Source: Burkholderia sp. Ax-1719
GTDB lineage: Bacteria > Pseudomonadota > Gammaproteobacteria > Burkholderiales > Burkholderiaceae
Length of the DNA stretch: 64,000 nt
Direction: 5' to 3'
Assembly (NCBI RefSeq): GCF_011753055.1
Contig: NZ_VWWJ01000023.1
Span: 62,001 to 126,000 of the forward strand
The translations under genes and the position numbers were made by a program. Shown one piece after another: positions 55,124-63,077 of this stretch. Positions within the stretch are counted from its first letter, which is position 1, and each line of letters starts with the position of its first letter. A model generated the notes under the pieces. The model was not told the DNA's origin. It made no database searches and was given only the letters and a program-made list of their open reading frames with translations.

Positions 55124-56335
55124 ATGAGCGTCGCGAATTCCGCTGTGCGTCAAACTGCTCGAACCCGAACTTCTCCCGGCATGGCATCGGCCAGCGTAGC
55201 CGATGTGGCGGTTGGCACTGCCACTGCGGCCACAACGGCCGCGCCCGCAGCCGGCAGTCCCGCCGCTGCGCGCCGCGCGCGACTCGACGCGGCGACGCAT
55301 CCGGTCGTGCCCGGCCCCAGCACCTCGGCGGTGGCCATCGGCGCGGCGGGTGTCAGTGATGTCGCCTGCGTGACGCTCGCCAATGCCTGGTTGCGTCTCG
55401 ATATCGCGCCGCAACTGGGCGGCGGCATCACGCGTTTCGACTGGCGCAGCGAAGGCGTGCTCGAACCGGTCTTCCGCCGCTGCGAACAGGTCAACGCGCG
55501 CATGGACCCGAACCAGCTTGCCTGTTATCCGTTGCTGCCGTACTCGAACCGCATCGGCGCGGGGCGCTTCCAGTTTGGCGGACGTGACATCGACGTGCCG
55601 CCCAATCGCGCCGGAGAGCCGCTGCCGATTCACGGCGACGGCTGGCTCGCGCCGTGGAGCGTGGAGCGCGCCGAGCGCGAACAGGTGCGGCTGGTGCTCG
55701 ACCGCAGTGCTGGCGAGCCTTATTCCTACCGCGCGGCGTTGACCTACGCGCTCGACGGCACGACGCTTTCGATGGCGCTCGAAGTGGAGAACACGGGGCG
55801 CGACGCCTTGCCTTTCGGGCTGGGCATGCATCCCTTCCTTGCCCGCGACGCCAGCACCGAACTATCCGCGCCCGCAAGCGGCCTGTGGCTCGCCGGGCAG
55901 GACTGGCTGCCGGTGCGCCACGTGCCCGCGCCGCCCGCCTGGCAGTTCGGCGTGGCTTACCCGTTGCCGGATCAACTCGTGAACCACGCATTCAGCGGCT
56001 GGAGCGGACGCGCGGCCGTGGTGTGGGAGCGCCGGCGTCTGTCGCTGTCGATCTGCGCGAATACCGACTACTACGTGCTCTATACGCCGCCGGGCGAGGA
56101 CTTCTTCTGTTTCGAGCCGGTCGATCATCCGATCAACGCGGTGAATCTGGCAGGCGGCGGCGCGGCCCATGGCATGACCGTGCTGGCATGCGGCGAGCGG
56201 CTCGTGCGTCGCTTCGCCTTCACGGTCGAGCCGATGGATATGCGCGCCATGGCGGGTCCCCATCGGCCCGGAGCGCGCGGCCGGGCGGGGGCAAGGAGTG
56301 CGAAGGGCGGACGAGGGCGTCAGGACGCGCGCTAG
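55124..56335 (+). CDS. Aldose 1-epimerase family protein with Ala-rich N-terminal extension
   Basis: 403-residue mutarotase-like protein. The GalM-type domain spans about 75-375: PYSNRIGAGRFQFGG, PIHGDGWLAPW (catalytic-type His), GLGMHPFLA (His) and FFCFEPVDHP (the expected general-base Glu). It would equilibrate anomers, feeding an anomer-specific galactose or arabinose dehydrogenase. The first 75 residues are low-complexity Ala/Thr/Pro. The start has GAGGAG 7 nt upstream, so the extension is probably real. The C-terminal 30 residues are Arg/Gly-rich. Confidence 0.9.
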   Translation: MSVANSAVRQTARTRTSPGMASASVADVAVGTATAATTAAPAAGSPAAARRARLDAATHPVVPGPSTSAVAIGAAGVSDVACVTLANAWLRLDIAPQLGGGITRFDWRSEGVLEPVFRRCEQVNARMDPNQLACYPLLPYSNRIGAGRFQFGGRDIDVPPNRAGEPLPIHGDGWLAPWSVERAEREQVRLVLDRSAGEPYSYRAALTYALDGTTLSMALEVENTGRDALPFGLGMHPFLARDASTELSAPASGLWLAGQDWLPVRHVPAPPAWQFGVAYPLPDQLVNHAFSGWSGRAAVVWERRRLSLSICANTDYYVLYTPPGEDFFCFEPVDHPINAVNLAGGGAAHGMTVLACGERLVRRFAFTVEPMDMRAMAGPHRPGARGRAGARSAKGGRGRQDAR

Positions 56336-56538
56336 GCGGGCATCGCGGCGCGGTTTCATCGGATGAATGACGGCGCCCCGCGTGGCGCTGCTTCGCTCAC
56401 GCTGTGCGGGCGGCTTCGTCAGGCCGCCGCGTGCCGGGCCCAAGAGGCGGCCCCACGAGGCGGCCCGGGCCGAGGCGGGTAAAATACGCCCCGTTTCCCC
56501 TGTTTTCTCTCCTCTGCGGCCCGCCGCGAGCACTCATC

Positions 56539-57354
56539 ATGACTTCCTTCATCCAGACTCTTGGCGCCGCCTGGCAGCGCACGGGCTCGCTTCTGTGCGT
56601 GGGCCTCGATCCTGAACCGACGAAATTCCCCGCCGCGCTGGCGGGCCGCAGCGACGCGATCTTCGAATTCTGCCGCGACATCGTCGATGCCACGGCGCCC
56701 TATGCGTGCTCGTTCAAGCCGCAGATCGCCTACTTCGCCGCGCATCGCGCCGAAGACCAGCTCGAAGCGCTGATCGCCCATATCCACGAAAAGCATCCGG
56801 GCCTGCCGGTGATCCTCGACGCCAAGCGCGGCGACATCGGCAGCACCGCCGAGCAGTACGCGCGCGAAGCCTTCGAGCGCTTCAAGGCCGACGCCGTGAC
56901 AGTCAATCCCTATATGGGCTTCGATTCGATCGAGCCGTGGCTCGAACACAAGGGCCGTGGCGTGATCGTGCTGTGCCGCACGTCGAACCCCGGCGGTTCG
57001 GATCTGCAATTCCTCGACACCGCAGGCCGTCCGCTCTATCAGGTCGTGGCGGATCTCGCGGCGAACAAGTGGAACGCCAGCGGCGAACTCGGCCTCGTGG
57101 TGGGCGCGACCTTCCCGAAGGAAATCGAAACGGTGCGCGGGATCGTGGGCGATATGCCGCTGCTGATTCCGGGTATCGGCGCGCAAGGCGGCGACGTGGA
57201 AGCGACCGTGAAGGCTGGCCGCACCGCGAACGGCACCGGCATGCTCATCAATTCGTCGCGCGCGATCATCTACGCGAGCAAGGGCGAGGATTACGCGCAG
57301 GCGGCTGCAACGGCTGCCCAGAAAACGCGCGATACGATTAACGCGTATCGCTGA
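56539..57354 (+). CDS. pyrF: Orotidine 5'-phosphate decarboxylase
   Basis: Last step of UMP synthesis: OMP to UMP and CO2. The 271-residue protein is a group-2 PyrF; the catalytic K-x-x-D block is LDAKRGDIGS with K96. Other conserved parts are SLLCVGLDPEPTKFP, NPYMGFDSIEPW and LIPGIGAQGGD. The start MTSFIQTLGAA is preferred over a longer Arg/Pro-rich frame beginning at 56404. It is separated by about 200 bp from the epimerase gene and is unrelated to the sugar pathway. The 181-bp gap after it has no clear terminator. Confidence 0.96.
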   Translation: MTSFIQTLGAAWQRTGSLLCVGLDPEPTKFPAALAGRSDAIFEFCRDIVDATAPYACSFKPQIAYFAAHRAEDQLEALIAHIHEKHPGLPVILDAKRGDIGSTAEQYAREAFERFKADAVTVNPYMGFDSIEPWLEHKGRGVIVLCRTSNPGGSDLQFLDTAGRPLYQVVADLAANKWNASGELGLVVGATFPKEIETVRGIVGDMPLLIPGIGAQGGDVEATVKAGRTANGTGMLINSSRAIIYASKGEDYAQAAATAAQKTRDTINAYR

Positions 57355-57535
57355 CCCCAAATAAGCCGTTTCGATTGGCGTTTCGAAATCTTTCGATGTG
57401 AGCGTGCGAGCCGTTTAACTAAGATCAAATCTGTCAGCCGAATGGAATGCATTTCCAGTTGCGCGAGGCAGTTTCACTGGTCTGCGTTTGATAGGCTCGC
57501 ATTCTGATTGCTCACATGATGAAGGTATCAACACA

Positions 57536-57961
57536 ATGAAACGTATTCTCGTAGTTATTACCGCAGGCCTTGTATTGGCAAGCGCGGGTGCCCAGGCGTC
57601 GCAGGCTGTGGATGACGAAGCGGTGGTTCGTCAATTGGAGTCAAGCTGGGTGAAGGCCACTACCGAAGGCGATAAAGCGGTACTCGAACGAATTCTGGAC
57701 AGCGCGTACATCGAAACCACCGCGAGTGGCCAACGGCGCTCGAAGTTCGACGTGTTGAACGCTCAGCGTCCTGCAACGGGGACCTCGCAATCGTTGACCG
57801 ATGTTGAGGTGCACCTGAACGGCGACACGGCGGTGGTCACAGGTACGAACCAATACCGTCCGCTTGCTTCCGCCGAGCCGCAGGAATATCTCTTTACCGA
57901 CGTACTCATCCGCCGCGATGGCGCGTGGCGAGCCATCGCCTCCCAGATGACGCGCCGTTGA
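57536..57961 (+). CDS. Exported DUF4440/SnoaL-like (NTF2-fold) protein
   Basis: 141-residue protein with a signal peptide cleaved after about residue 21 (AGAQA-S) and one NTF2-like domain (about 25-140; VRQLESSWVKATTEGDKAVLERILDS, then ITA-style strands and RRDGAWRAIASQMTRR). The DUF4440 family has no settled function; members are enzymes or small-ligand binders. It is flanked by lower-GC spacers and lies 728 bp upstream of the adhesin gene, with no sign of an operon link. Confidence 0.85.
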   Translation: MKRILVVITAGLVLASAGAQASQAVDDEAVVRQLESSWVKATTEGDKAVLERILDSAYIETTASGQRRSKFDVLNAQRPATGTSQSLTDVEVHLNGDTAVVTGTNQYRPLASAEPQEYLFTDVLIRRDGAWRAIASQMTRR

Positions 57962-58689
57962 CCGTAAGGGCTTAGCGAAGCAAGCCCGTTGGTTGTCCTT
58001 CCACCGTGAGTCGAGCGGCACGCACGTTTCAATTCACGCTGTGGAACGTTTGCCGCGAACCTGCGCAAAATTGTAGATAGAGCGACTTGATCGGTGGTCG
58101 CTCGCTCCTACACGTCCTTCCTGTAAATCCAGACCTCGCAAGCTGGTGTGACGCCGGGCAACGCGTCAGAAAATATTTAAACATTCCTAATAGTTTTCAA
58201 TTGTCGTAGGGCGTTTTCCATATATCCGAGTCAGGAATTAGGAGTCGTCCTATGCATCTTCACATCCCCTCTCCGTAATATTGGCGTCGCTTGCGGCGTT
58301 GAACTGTGCGCGACCGATGCGTGCAGAACGAACTTTATCCGCGCCTGCGTATCACCCAATGCGTCCATTTCGTTGCTGCGTTGTCGCGTTGCGTTCGGCC
58401 ACACCACAAGCGATTGCGTTTTTTCCGGGCAGACCCCAGTCGCACCACGCGTTACATCCTGTTCAGCACTATCGAAAAACTCCGATTGAATCGTATGTCG
58501 CCAGAGTCGATGCTAGTTACGGAAAGATGAGTGATTTTCTTCGTCGTTTGGGAAAGCAAGTCACGAATTGGCACTTTGCTGAAAGTGGTCAGGAAGCAAA
58601 GAAAATCGAGCGGATCCACGTGAAAAATCGCCGCTAGTTGGTACCTCACAAAACTTGTGAAACTCTTTAAATGTTATTTAGGATAGCAA
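57962..58689. promoter_or_regulatory. Lower-GC leader region upstream of the adhesin gene
   Basis: 728 bp without a firm gene. It contains a GAGCGAC / GTCGCTC hairpin (58080-58103), an RcsB/BvgA-like box TTTAAACATTCCTA (58176-58189), a related inverted element GGAATTAGGA (58234-58243), a tiny frame MHLHIPSP with GGAG upstream (58252-58278), a 36-codon frame (58527-58637) and the 15-mer TTTAAATGTTATTTA (58666-58680) ending just before AGGA and the adhesin ATG. It probably carries the adhesin promoter. Confidence 0.5.
58527..58637 (+). CDS. Possible small basic peptide, 36 residues, unknown
   Basis: Short frame MSDFLRRLGKQVTNWHF... ending KIERIHVKNRR, rich in Lys and Arg. The ATG has GGAAAG directly upstream as a weak ribosome binding site with short spacing. 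It lies 52 bp before the adhesin ATG. An upstream in-frame extension to 58281 is Arg/Pro/Cys-rich and unlikely to be coding. No family is recognised; conservation in relatives would be needed to call it real. Confidence 0.25.
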   Translation: MSDFLRRLGKQVTNWHFAESGQEAKKIERIHVKNRR

Positions 58690-61600
58690 ATGAATAAGGC
58701 GTATCGTTCTGTCTGGAATGAGTCCACCAGAAGCTGGGTCGCAGCCGCGGAAACGGTGAAGTCTCGCGGCAAGAAATCGAGCAGTCGTCGAGGCAGCGTG
58801 CTGCTTGGAACCATGTCGTTTTTGGCCGTTACTACGGGCGCAGGGCATATGACCGCTGCTCACGCCAGCGGTCTCGATGGCGGCAATATCCCCGTAGGGT
58901 TTGGAGATAGCAACGCAGAAGCCATTGGTAACGGCGCCTCTGCATCTAATATGGGTGCCATTGCTATCGGCGCCGGCAGTAACACCCCGGGTTACGGAGC
59001 CAATGCAACCGGTGCGAACTCAATCGCAATCGGCGTCAACACGAATGCCACCGGTCCTGGAGCGACAGCGATCGGCGTCGACTCACGGGCCACTGGCTCA
59101 CAGGCGCTCTCGTTCTCCGGCGGTACCGCGTCTGGACAATATGCAATTGCAATCGGTGGTGCGGCGCAGGCCTCGACGGACAACTCGATCGCACTCGGTG
59201 GGCATGCTGTTGCCAATACCAATGCGACGTCACTCGCTACGGCTGGTTTCAATGCAGGGAGCGGTAGCCTGACGGCGGCAACGGCTGCGGGCGGCGAAAT
59301 ATCAGTAGGCGCGTCAGGCGCAGAGCGCCGCCTCACGAACCTCGCAGCGGGCTTGAACGGTTCAGACGCCGTGAACGTGAGCCAGTTGCAATCGGAAAAC
59401 GCGAAGGTCGACCAGCAGGGCGCGACGACGGCGTCGGCGCTGGGTGGCGGCGCGGCTTACAACTCGACGACGGGTGCGATCAGCGCGCCGAGCTATGCAC
59501 TGACGAACGCAAATGCGATTGACGGTACGAGCGGTGCGAAAACTGACATCGGCACGGCATTGAGTACCGTGGATGCAGCACTGGGCGTAATCAATACCAA
59601 TGCGGTGATGTACGACTCGTCGGCGCATGCGTCGGTGACGCTGGGTGGCACGGGCGCGGCGGTGGCGCTGCATAACGTGGCCAACGGCAAGATCAACGCA
59701 ACGAGCAATGACGGCGTGAACGGCTCGCAGCTGTACTCGCTGGCCAGCTCGACGGCTAATTCGATGGGCGGCGGCTCGACGGTGAACGCGAACGGTTCGA
59801 TTTCGAACCCGACGTATGTCATCGGTGGCAAGACGTTCAACAACGCGGGCGGCGCATTCACGCAACTGAACGGCGAGATGGCCGATGCGGTGATGTACGA
59901 CACGTCGGCGCATACGTCGGTGTCGCTGGGTGGTTCGGGCACGTCGGTTGGCATCGCGCTGCATAACGTGGCGAATGGTCAAGTTACTGCGACGAGCCTG
60001 GATGGCGTGAACGGTTCGCAGCTGTACTCGCTGGCCAGCTCGACGGCCAACTCGATGGGCGGCGGCGCGACGGTGAACGCGAACGGTTCGATCTCGAACC
60101 CGACGTATGTCATCGGTGGCAAGACGTTCAACAACGCGGGCGGCGCATTTACGCAACTGAACGGCGAGATGGCCGATGCGGTGATGTACGACACGTCGGC
60201 GCATACGTCGGTGTCGCTGGGCGGTTCGGGCACGTCGGTTGGCATCGCGCTGCATAACGTGGCGAATGGTCAAGTTACTGCGACGAGCCTGGATGGCGTG
60301 AACGGTTCGCAGCTGTACTCGCTGGCGAGCTCGACGGCTAACTCGATGGGCGGCGGCTCGACGGTGAACCCGAACGGTTCGATCTCGAACCCGACCTATG
60401 TCATCGGCGGCAAGACGTACAACAACGCGGGCGGCGCATTTACGCAACTGAACGGCGAAATGGCCGATGCGGTGATGTACGACTCGTCGGCGCATACGTC
60501 GGTGTCGCTGGGTGGTTCGGGCACGTCGGTTGGCATCGCGCTGCATAACGTGGCCAACGGCCAGGTCAACGCAACGAGCCTGGATGGTGTGAACGGTTCA
60601 CAGCTGTACTCGCTGGCGAGCTCGACGGCTAACTCGATGGGTGGCGGCTCGACGGTGAATCCGAACGGTTCGATCTCGAACCCGACGTATGTCATCGGCG
60701 GCAAGACGTACAACAACGCGGGCGGTGCATTCACGCAACTGAACGGCGAGATGGCCGATGCGGTGACGTATGACTCGTCGGCGCATACGTCGGTGTCGCT
60801 GGGTGGTTCGGGTACGTCGGTTGGCATTGCGCTGCATAACGTGGCGAACGGCCAGGTCAACCTCGGCCAGATGAACGCGGCGATCGCCAACGTGACGAAC
60901 ATCGCGAACAACGCAACGGATCCGTTGTTCAACGCCAACGGTGCCTTCGCGGGCGTGGGCAGCGATGCCCGGGCGCTGATGCCTGCCGCACAGAAGGTCG
61001 CCGATCCGTATCAGCGCGGTCTGGCTGAAGGCTGGCTGGAAATCGCCGATCGTCAGGACAGCCATGTACTGATGTCGAAGGTGTACAACGATGCGGCGGC
61101 CCGTGCGCTGAACAACGGCCGTCACTTCATCGACAACAGCGTGCCGTTCCAGCCGATCTACGGCCAGAAAAACTGGCCGTCGGCCGAGACGCGTGAAAAG
61201 TGGGTGAAGGCGCTGCAGGAAATCGAGCGCACCAACCAGCGCGCGTCGCAGTCGCCGTGTCGCGGTGAAGATGCGGGCCGTCTCGCCGCGCTCACCGACG
61301 AAGCCTGGAAGGAACAGGACGAAACGCACGGCACGCACTGGGTGCATGGCTGGGATTCGATCGAACGCGCGCAGAAGCTGGCGCAGCAGGTCAACGGCGA
61401 ACTCGACAAGTGCGTGCCGCCTGCTGCGGTTGCCGCGCCCGTTGCCGTTCAGGCGCCGGCGCAGCGGATCGCGCTATCGGCTGATGCGCTGTTCGACTTC
61501 GACAGCGCCGTGATGAAGCCGGAAGGCCATCGTCAGGTGGAACTGCTGGCGAAGCAGTGGCGCGACAGCGGCGCACAGATCGACCGTCTCACGATCAAAG

Positions 61601-61839
61601 GCTTCACCGATCGATTCGGTTCGGCGGCTCACAACCTGAAGCTCTCGCAACAGCGCGCGCTCGCCGTGGCGATGGCACTGAAGGATCAGGGCGTGCATGC
61701 GCGGAACGTCGACATCAAGGGCATGGGTGCCGCGACGCCGGTGCAGACCTGCGCCGGCAAGAAGGCCACGGCATCGGTGATTGCGTGTCTTGCGCCTAAC
61801 CGTCGCGTGGAAATTCTCACGGAGCTTGTGAAGCAGTAA
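58690..61839 (+). CDS. Trimeric-autotransporter-like adhesin passenger fused to an OmpA C-terminal domain
   Basis: 1049-residue surface-type protein. Parts: extended signal peptide ESPR (MNKAYRSVWNESTRSWVAAA, then KSRGK) and hydrophobic core, cleavage after about A59; YadA-like head with xAIAIG-type repeats (about 70-210); neck (ERRLTNLAAGLNGSDAVNVS, about 215-235); stalk with four 97-residue repeats (about 347-734); a helical, Trp-containing segment (about 760-925); and an OmpA-like peptidoglycan-binding domain (about 927-1049) with D974 and R989, equivalent to E. coli OmpA D271 and R286, and the Cys pair before LAPNRRVEI. No YadA_anchor beta-barrel is present. AGGA lies 6 nt before the ATG. 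How the passenger would cross the outer membrane is unknown. Confidence 0.88.
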   Translation: MNKAYRSVWNESTRSWVAAAETVKSRGKKSSSRRGSVLLGTMSFLAVTTGAGHMTAAHASGLDGGNIPVGFGDSNAEAIGNGASASNMGAIAIGAGSNTPGYGANATGANSIAIGVNTNATGPGATAIGVDSRATGSQALSFSGGTASGQYAIAIGGAAQASTDNSIALGGHAVANTNATSLATAGFNAGSGSLTAATAAGGEISVGASGAERRLTNLAAGLNGSDAVNVSQLQSENAKVDQQGATTASALGGGAAYNSTTGAISAPSYALTNANAIDGTSGAKTDIGTALSTVDAALGVINTNAVMYDSSAHASVTLGGTGAAVALHNVANGKINATSNDGVNGSQLYSLASSTANSMGGGSTVNANGSISNPTYVIGGKTFNNAGGAFTQLNGEMADAVMYDTSAHTSVSLGGSGTSVGIALHNVANGQVTATSLDGVNGSQLYSLASSTANSMGGGATVNANGSISNPTYVIGGKTFNNAGGAFTQLNGEMADAVMYDTSAHTSVSLGGSGTSVGIALHNVANGQVTATSLDGVNGSQLYSLASSTANSMGGGSTVNPNGSISNPTYVIGGKTYNNAGGAFTQLNGEMADAVMYDSSAHTSVSLGGSGTSVGIALHNVANGQVNATSLDGVNGSQLYSLASSTANSMGGGSTVNPNGSISNPTYVIGGKTYNNAGGAFTQLNGEMADAVTYDSSAHTSVSLGGSGTSVGIALHNVANGQVNLGQMNAAIANVTNIANNATDPLFNANGAFAGVGSDARALMPAAQKVADPYQRGLAEGWLEIADRQDSHVLMSKVYNDAAARALNNGRHFIDNSVPFQPIYGQKNWPSAETREKWVKALQEIERTNQRASQSPCRGEDAGRLAALTDEAWKEQDETHGTHWVHGWDSIERAQKLAQQVNGELDKCVPPAAVAAPVAVQAPAQRIALSADALFDFDSAVMKPEGHRQVELLAKQWRDSGAQIDRLTIKGFTDRFGSAAHNLKLSQQRALAVAMALKDQGVHARNVDIKGMGAATPVQTCAGKKATASVIACLAPNRRVEILTELVKQ
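59728..60891 (+). repeat. Four tandem 291-bp repeats in the adhesin stalk
   Basis: The sequence CAGCTGTACTCG recurs at 59728, 60019, 60310 and 60601, exactly 291 bp (97 codons) apart, and the units between are nearly identical. Each encodes a neck/stalk module containing NGSQLYSLASSTANSMGGG and TYVIGGKT. A partly related, diverged unit precedes the first. In-frame recombination would change stalk length in 97-residue steps. Confidence 0.93.
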
Positions 61840-61862
61840 GGAGCACGCTGTAGGGAGCGTGT

Positions 61863-61891
61863 GGCGCAGGACCGGCATAAGGTTCTGCGCC
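61863..61891 (+). other. Hairpin after the adhesin gene
   Basis: GGCGCAGGACC pairs with GGTTCTGCGCC (one A-C mismatch or shifted pair) around a 7-nt loop, 24 bp after the stop. No T-run. It stands just ahead of the true terminator and may protect the 3' end. Confidence 0.5.
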
Positions 61892-61905
61892 CTGTTGGGC
61901 GATTT

Positions 61906-61934
61906 GGGCGTGCTTGAGGGCACGCCCTTTTTTT
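61906..61934 (+). terminator. Rho-independent terminator after the adhesin gene
   Basis: A perfect 8-bp stem (GGGCGTGC / GCACGCCC) with a 6-nt loop is followed by seven T residues. It lies 67 bp after the adhesin stop. Confidence 0.92.
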
Positions 61935-61963
61935 ATGCTTCGCGGCACGCCGCCGCCCGCGTT

Positions 61964-62503
61964 TCAGGCTTCGCGCCTGGTCACCGCCGCGGGCTTGCCG
62001 AACAACTCGATCAGCGGCCGATGCAGCGGATACTTGTCGACCAGCCGTTCGACCTCGGCGATTTCGAATTCGCTGAATTCGAAACCCGGCGCGACGGTGC
62101 AGCCCACCAGCGCGTAAGTCGACGGATCGCAGCAGCGCGCGGCGAACCAGTGTCCCGCTGGCACCACGGCCTGGAACACCGTACCCGGATGATCGAGTGC
62201 ATGACCGAGCTTGCGGGTGGACAGCACGCCGCGTTCGTCGATCGAATGGATTTCGATGGGCGAGCCCGCGTAGAAGTGCCAGAGTTCATCGGAGCGGATG
62301 CGGTGCCATGACGAATACGCGCCGTTGGCGAGCAGGAAGTAGATCGCGGTCGAGGCTGCGCGCGTGCCGTCCGCGTCGGGGGCGCCGTCACGGCGCACGA
62401 GCTTGTCCGAGCGGTAAGTTTCGCTGTAGTAGCCGCCTTCCGGGTGCGGTTCCAGGCCGAAACGGCGGATCAGTTCGTCAACTTCGGTTTGCGTGCCAGT
62501 CAT
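61964..62503 (-). CDS. Cupin_5 (DUF985) family protein
   Basis: 179-residue single-domain cupin of the DUF985 family, related to yeast YML079W; function unproven. Conserved blocks: LEPHPEGGYYSETYR, AIYFLLANGAYSSWHRIRSDELWHFY (candidate metal His/Glu) and VVPAGHWFAAR. It is the last gene of the minus-strand group thiL-pgpA-pncC-cupin, 48 bp after pncC, and is convergent with the adhesin gene. Confidence 0.9.
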   Translation of the reverse strand: MTGTQTEVDELIRRFGLEPHPEGGYYSETYRSDKLVRRDGAPDADGTRAASTAIYFLLANGAYSSWHRIRSDELWHFYAGSPIEIHSIDERGVLSTRKLGHALDHPGTVFQAVVPAGHWFAARCCDPSTYALVGCTVAPGFEFSEFEIAEVERLVDKYPLHRPLIELFGKPAAVTRREA

Positions 62504-62551
62504 GACCTCGACTCCATGAAGAAGCTGGTCGCGCCTCGCGCGCGCCAGATG

Positions 62552-63052
62552 TCAGCGTTCCTGTTCGTCGATCAGCGAAAGCAACCCGCGCAAGGCGTGC
62601 GCGGCGGCCTGCTCGCGGATCTGTTCGCGGTCGCCCTTGAACACCATCGTTTCGACGCTCGTGTGCAGACGATTGCTCCAGCCAAACGACACCATGCCGA
62701 CGGGTTTGTCGGGCGTGCCGCCGCCCGGACCCGCGATGCCCGTGATGGCGAGCGAAACTTGTGCCCGGCTGTTGCGCAGCGCGCCTTCGGCCATCGCGCG
62801 CGCGACCGGCTCGCTCACCGCGCCGTGCTTGTCGATCATCTCGGCGGGCACGCCGATCATTTCGGTCTTCGCCTGGTTCGAATAGGTGACGAAGCCGCGC
62901 TCGAACCAGCCGCTGCTGCCGGAAATATCGGTGATGGCCGTGGCGACCATGCCGCCGGTGCAGGATTCGGCGGTCGCCAGCATGAGGCGGGCTTCGCGCA
63001 GTTTGTTGCCGGCGCGGATCGCGAGTTGGTGGACGACGGAATCGGTAGGCAT
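62552..63052 (-). CDS. pncC: Nicotinamide-nucleotide amidohydrolase PncC (CinA C-terminal domain family)
   Basis: Deamidates NMN to NaMN in pyridine-nucleotide recycling. The 166-residue protein is the stand-alone CinA C-terminal domain: TAESCTGGMVATAITDISGSS with the nucleophilic Ser, VTYSNQAK, HGAVSEPVARAMAEGA and ITGIAGPGGGTPDKPVG. The N-terminal MoCF-like half of full CinA is absent, as in E. coli YgaD. It lies 25 bp after pgpA on the minus strand. Confidence 0.95.
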   Translation of the reverse strand: MPTDSVVHQLAIRAGNKLREARLMLATAESCTGGMVATAITDISGSSGWFERGFVTYSNQAKTEMIGVPAEMIDKHGAVSEPVARAMAEGALRNSRAQVSLAITGIAGPGGGTPDKPVGMVSFGWSNRLHTSVETMVFKGDREQIREQAAAHALRGLLSLIDEQER

Positions 63053-63077
63053 GGCGAAAGGTGTGTTGGGTGGCGGA

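Noticed and set aside
53981..56538. Possible missing aldonate dehydratase in the sugar block
   Set aside because: No enolase-superfamily or IlvD/EDD motif is seen in any frame between the dehydrogenase and pyrF.
58281..58526. 118-codon frame upstream of the adhesin
   Set aside because: The first 82 codons are rich in Arg, Pro, Cys and His and start poorly; only the last 36 codons are kept as a doubtful small frame.
59362..60546. Antisense frames across the adhesin repeats, which look repetitive
   Set aside because: The repetition only mirrors the coding repeats; composition is Arg/His-rich and no start signal is seen.
59728..60891. Regularly spaced repeats that could suggest a CRISPR array
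   Set aside because: The unit is 291 bp, in frame, without short repeats and unique spacers, and encodes stalk modules. No cas genes are near.
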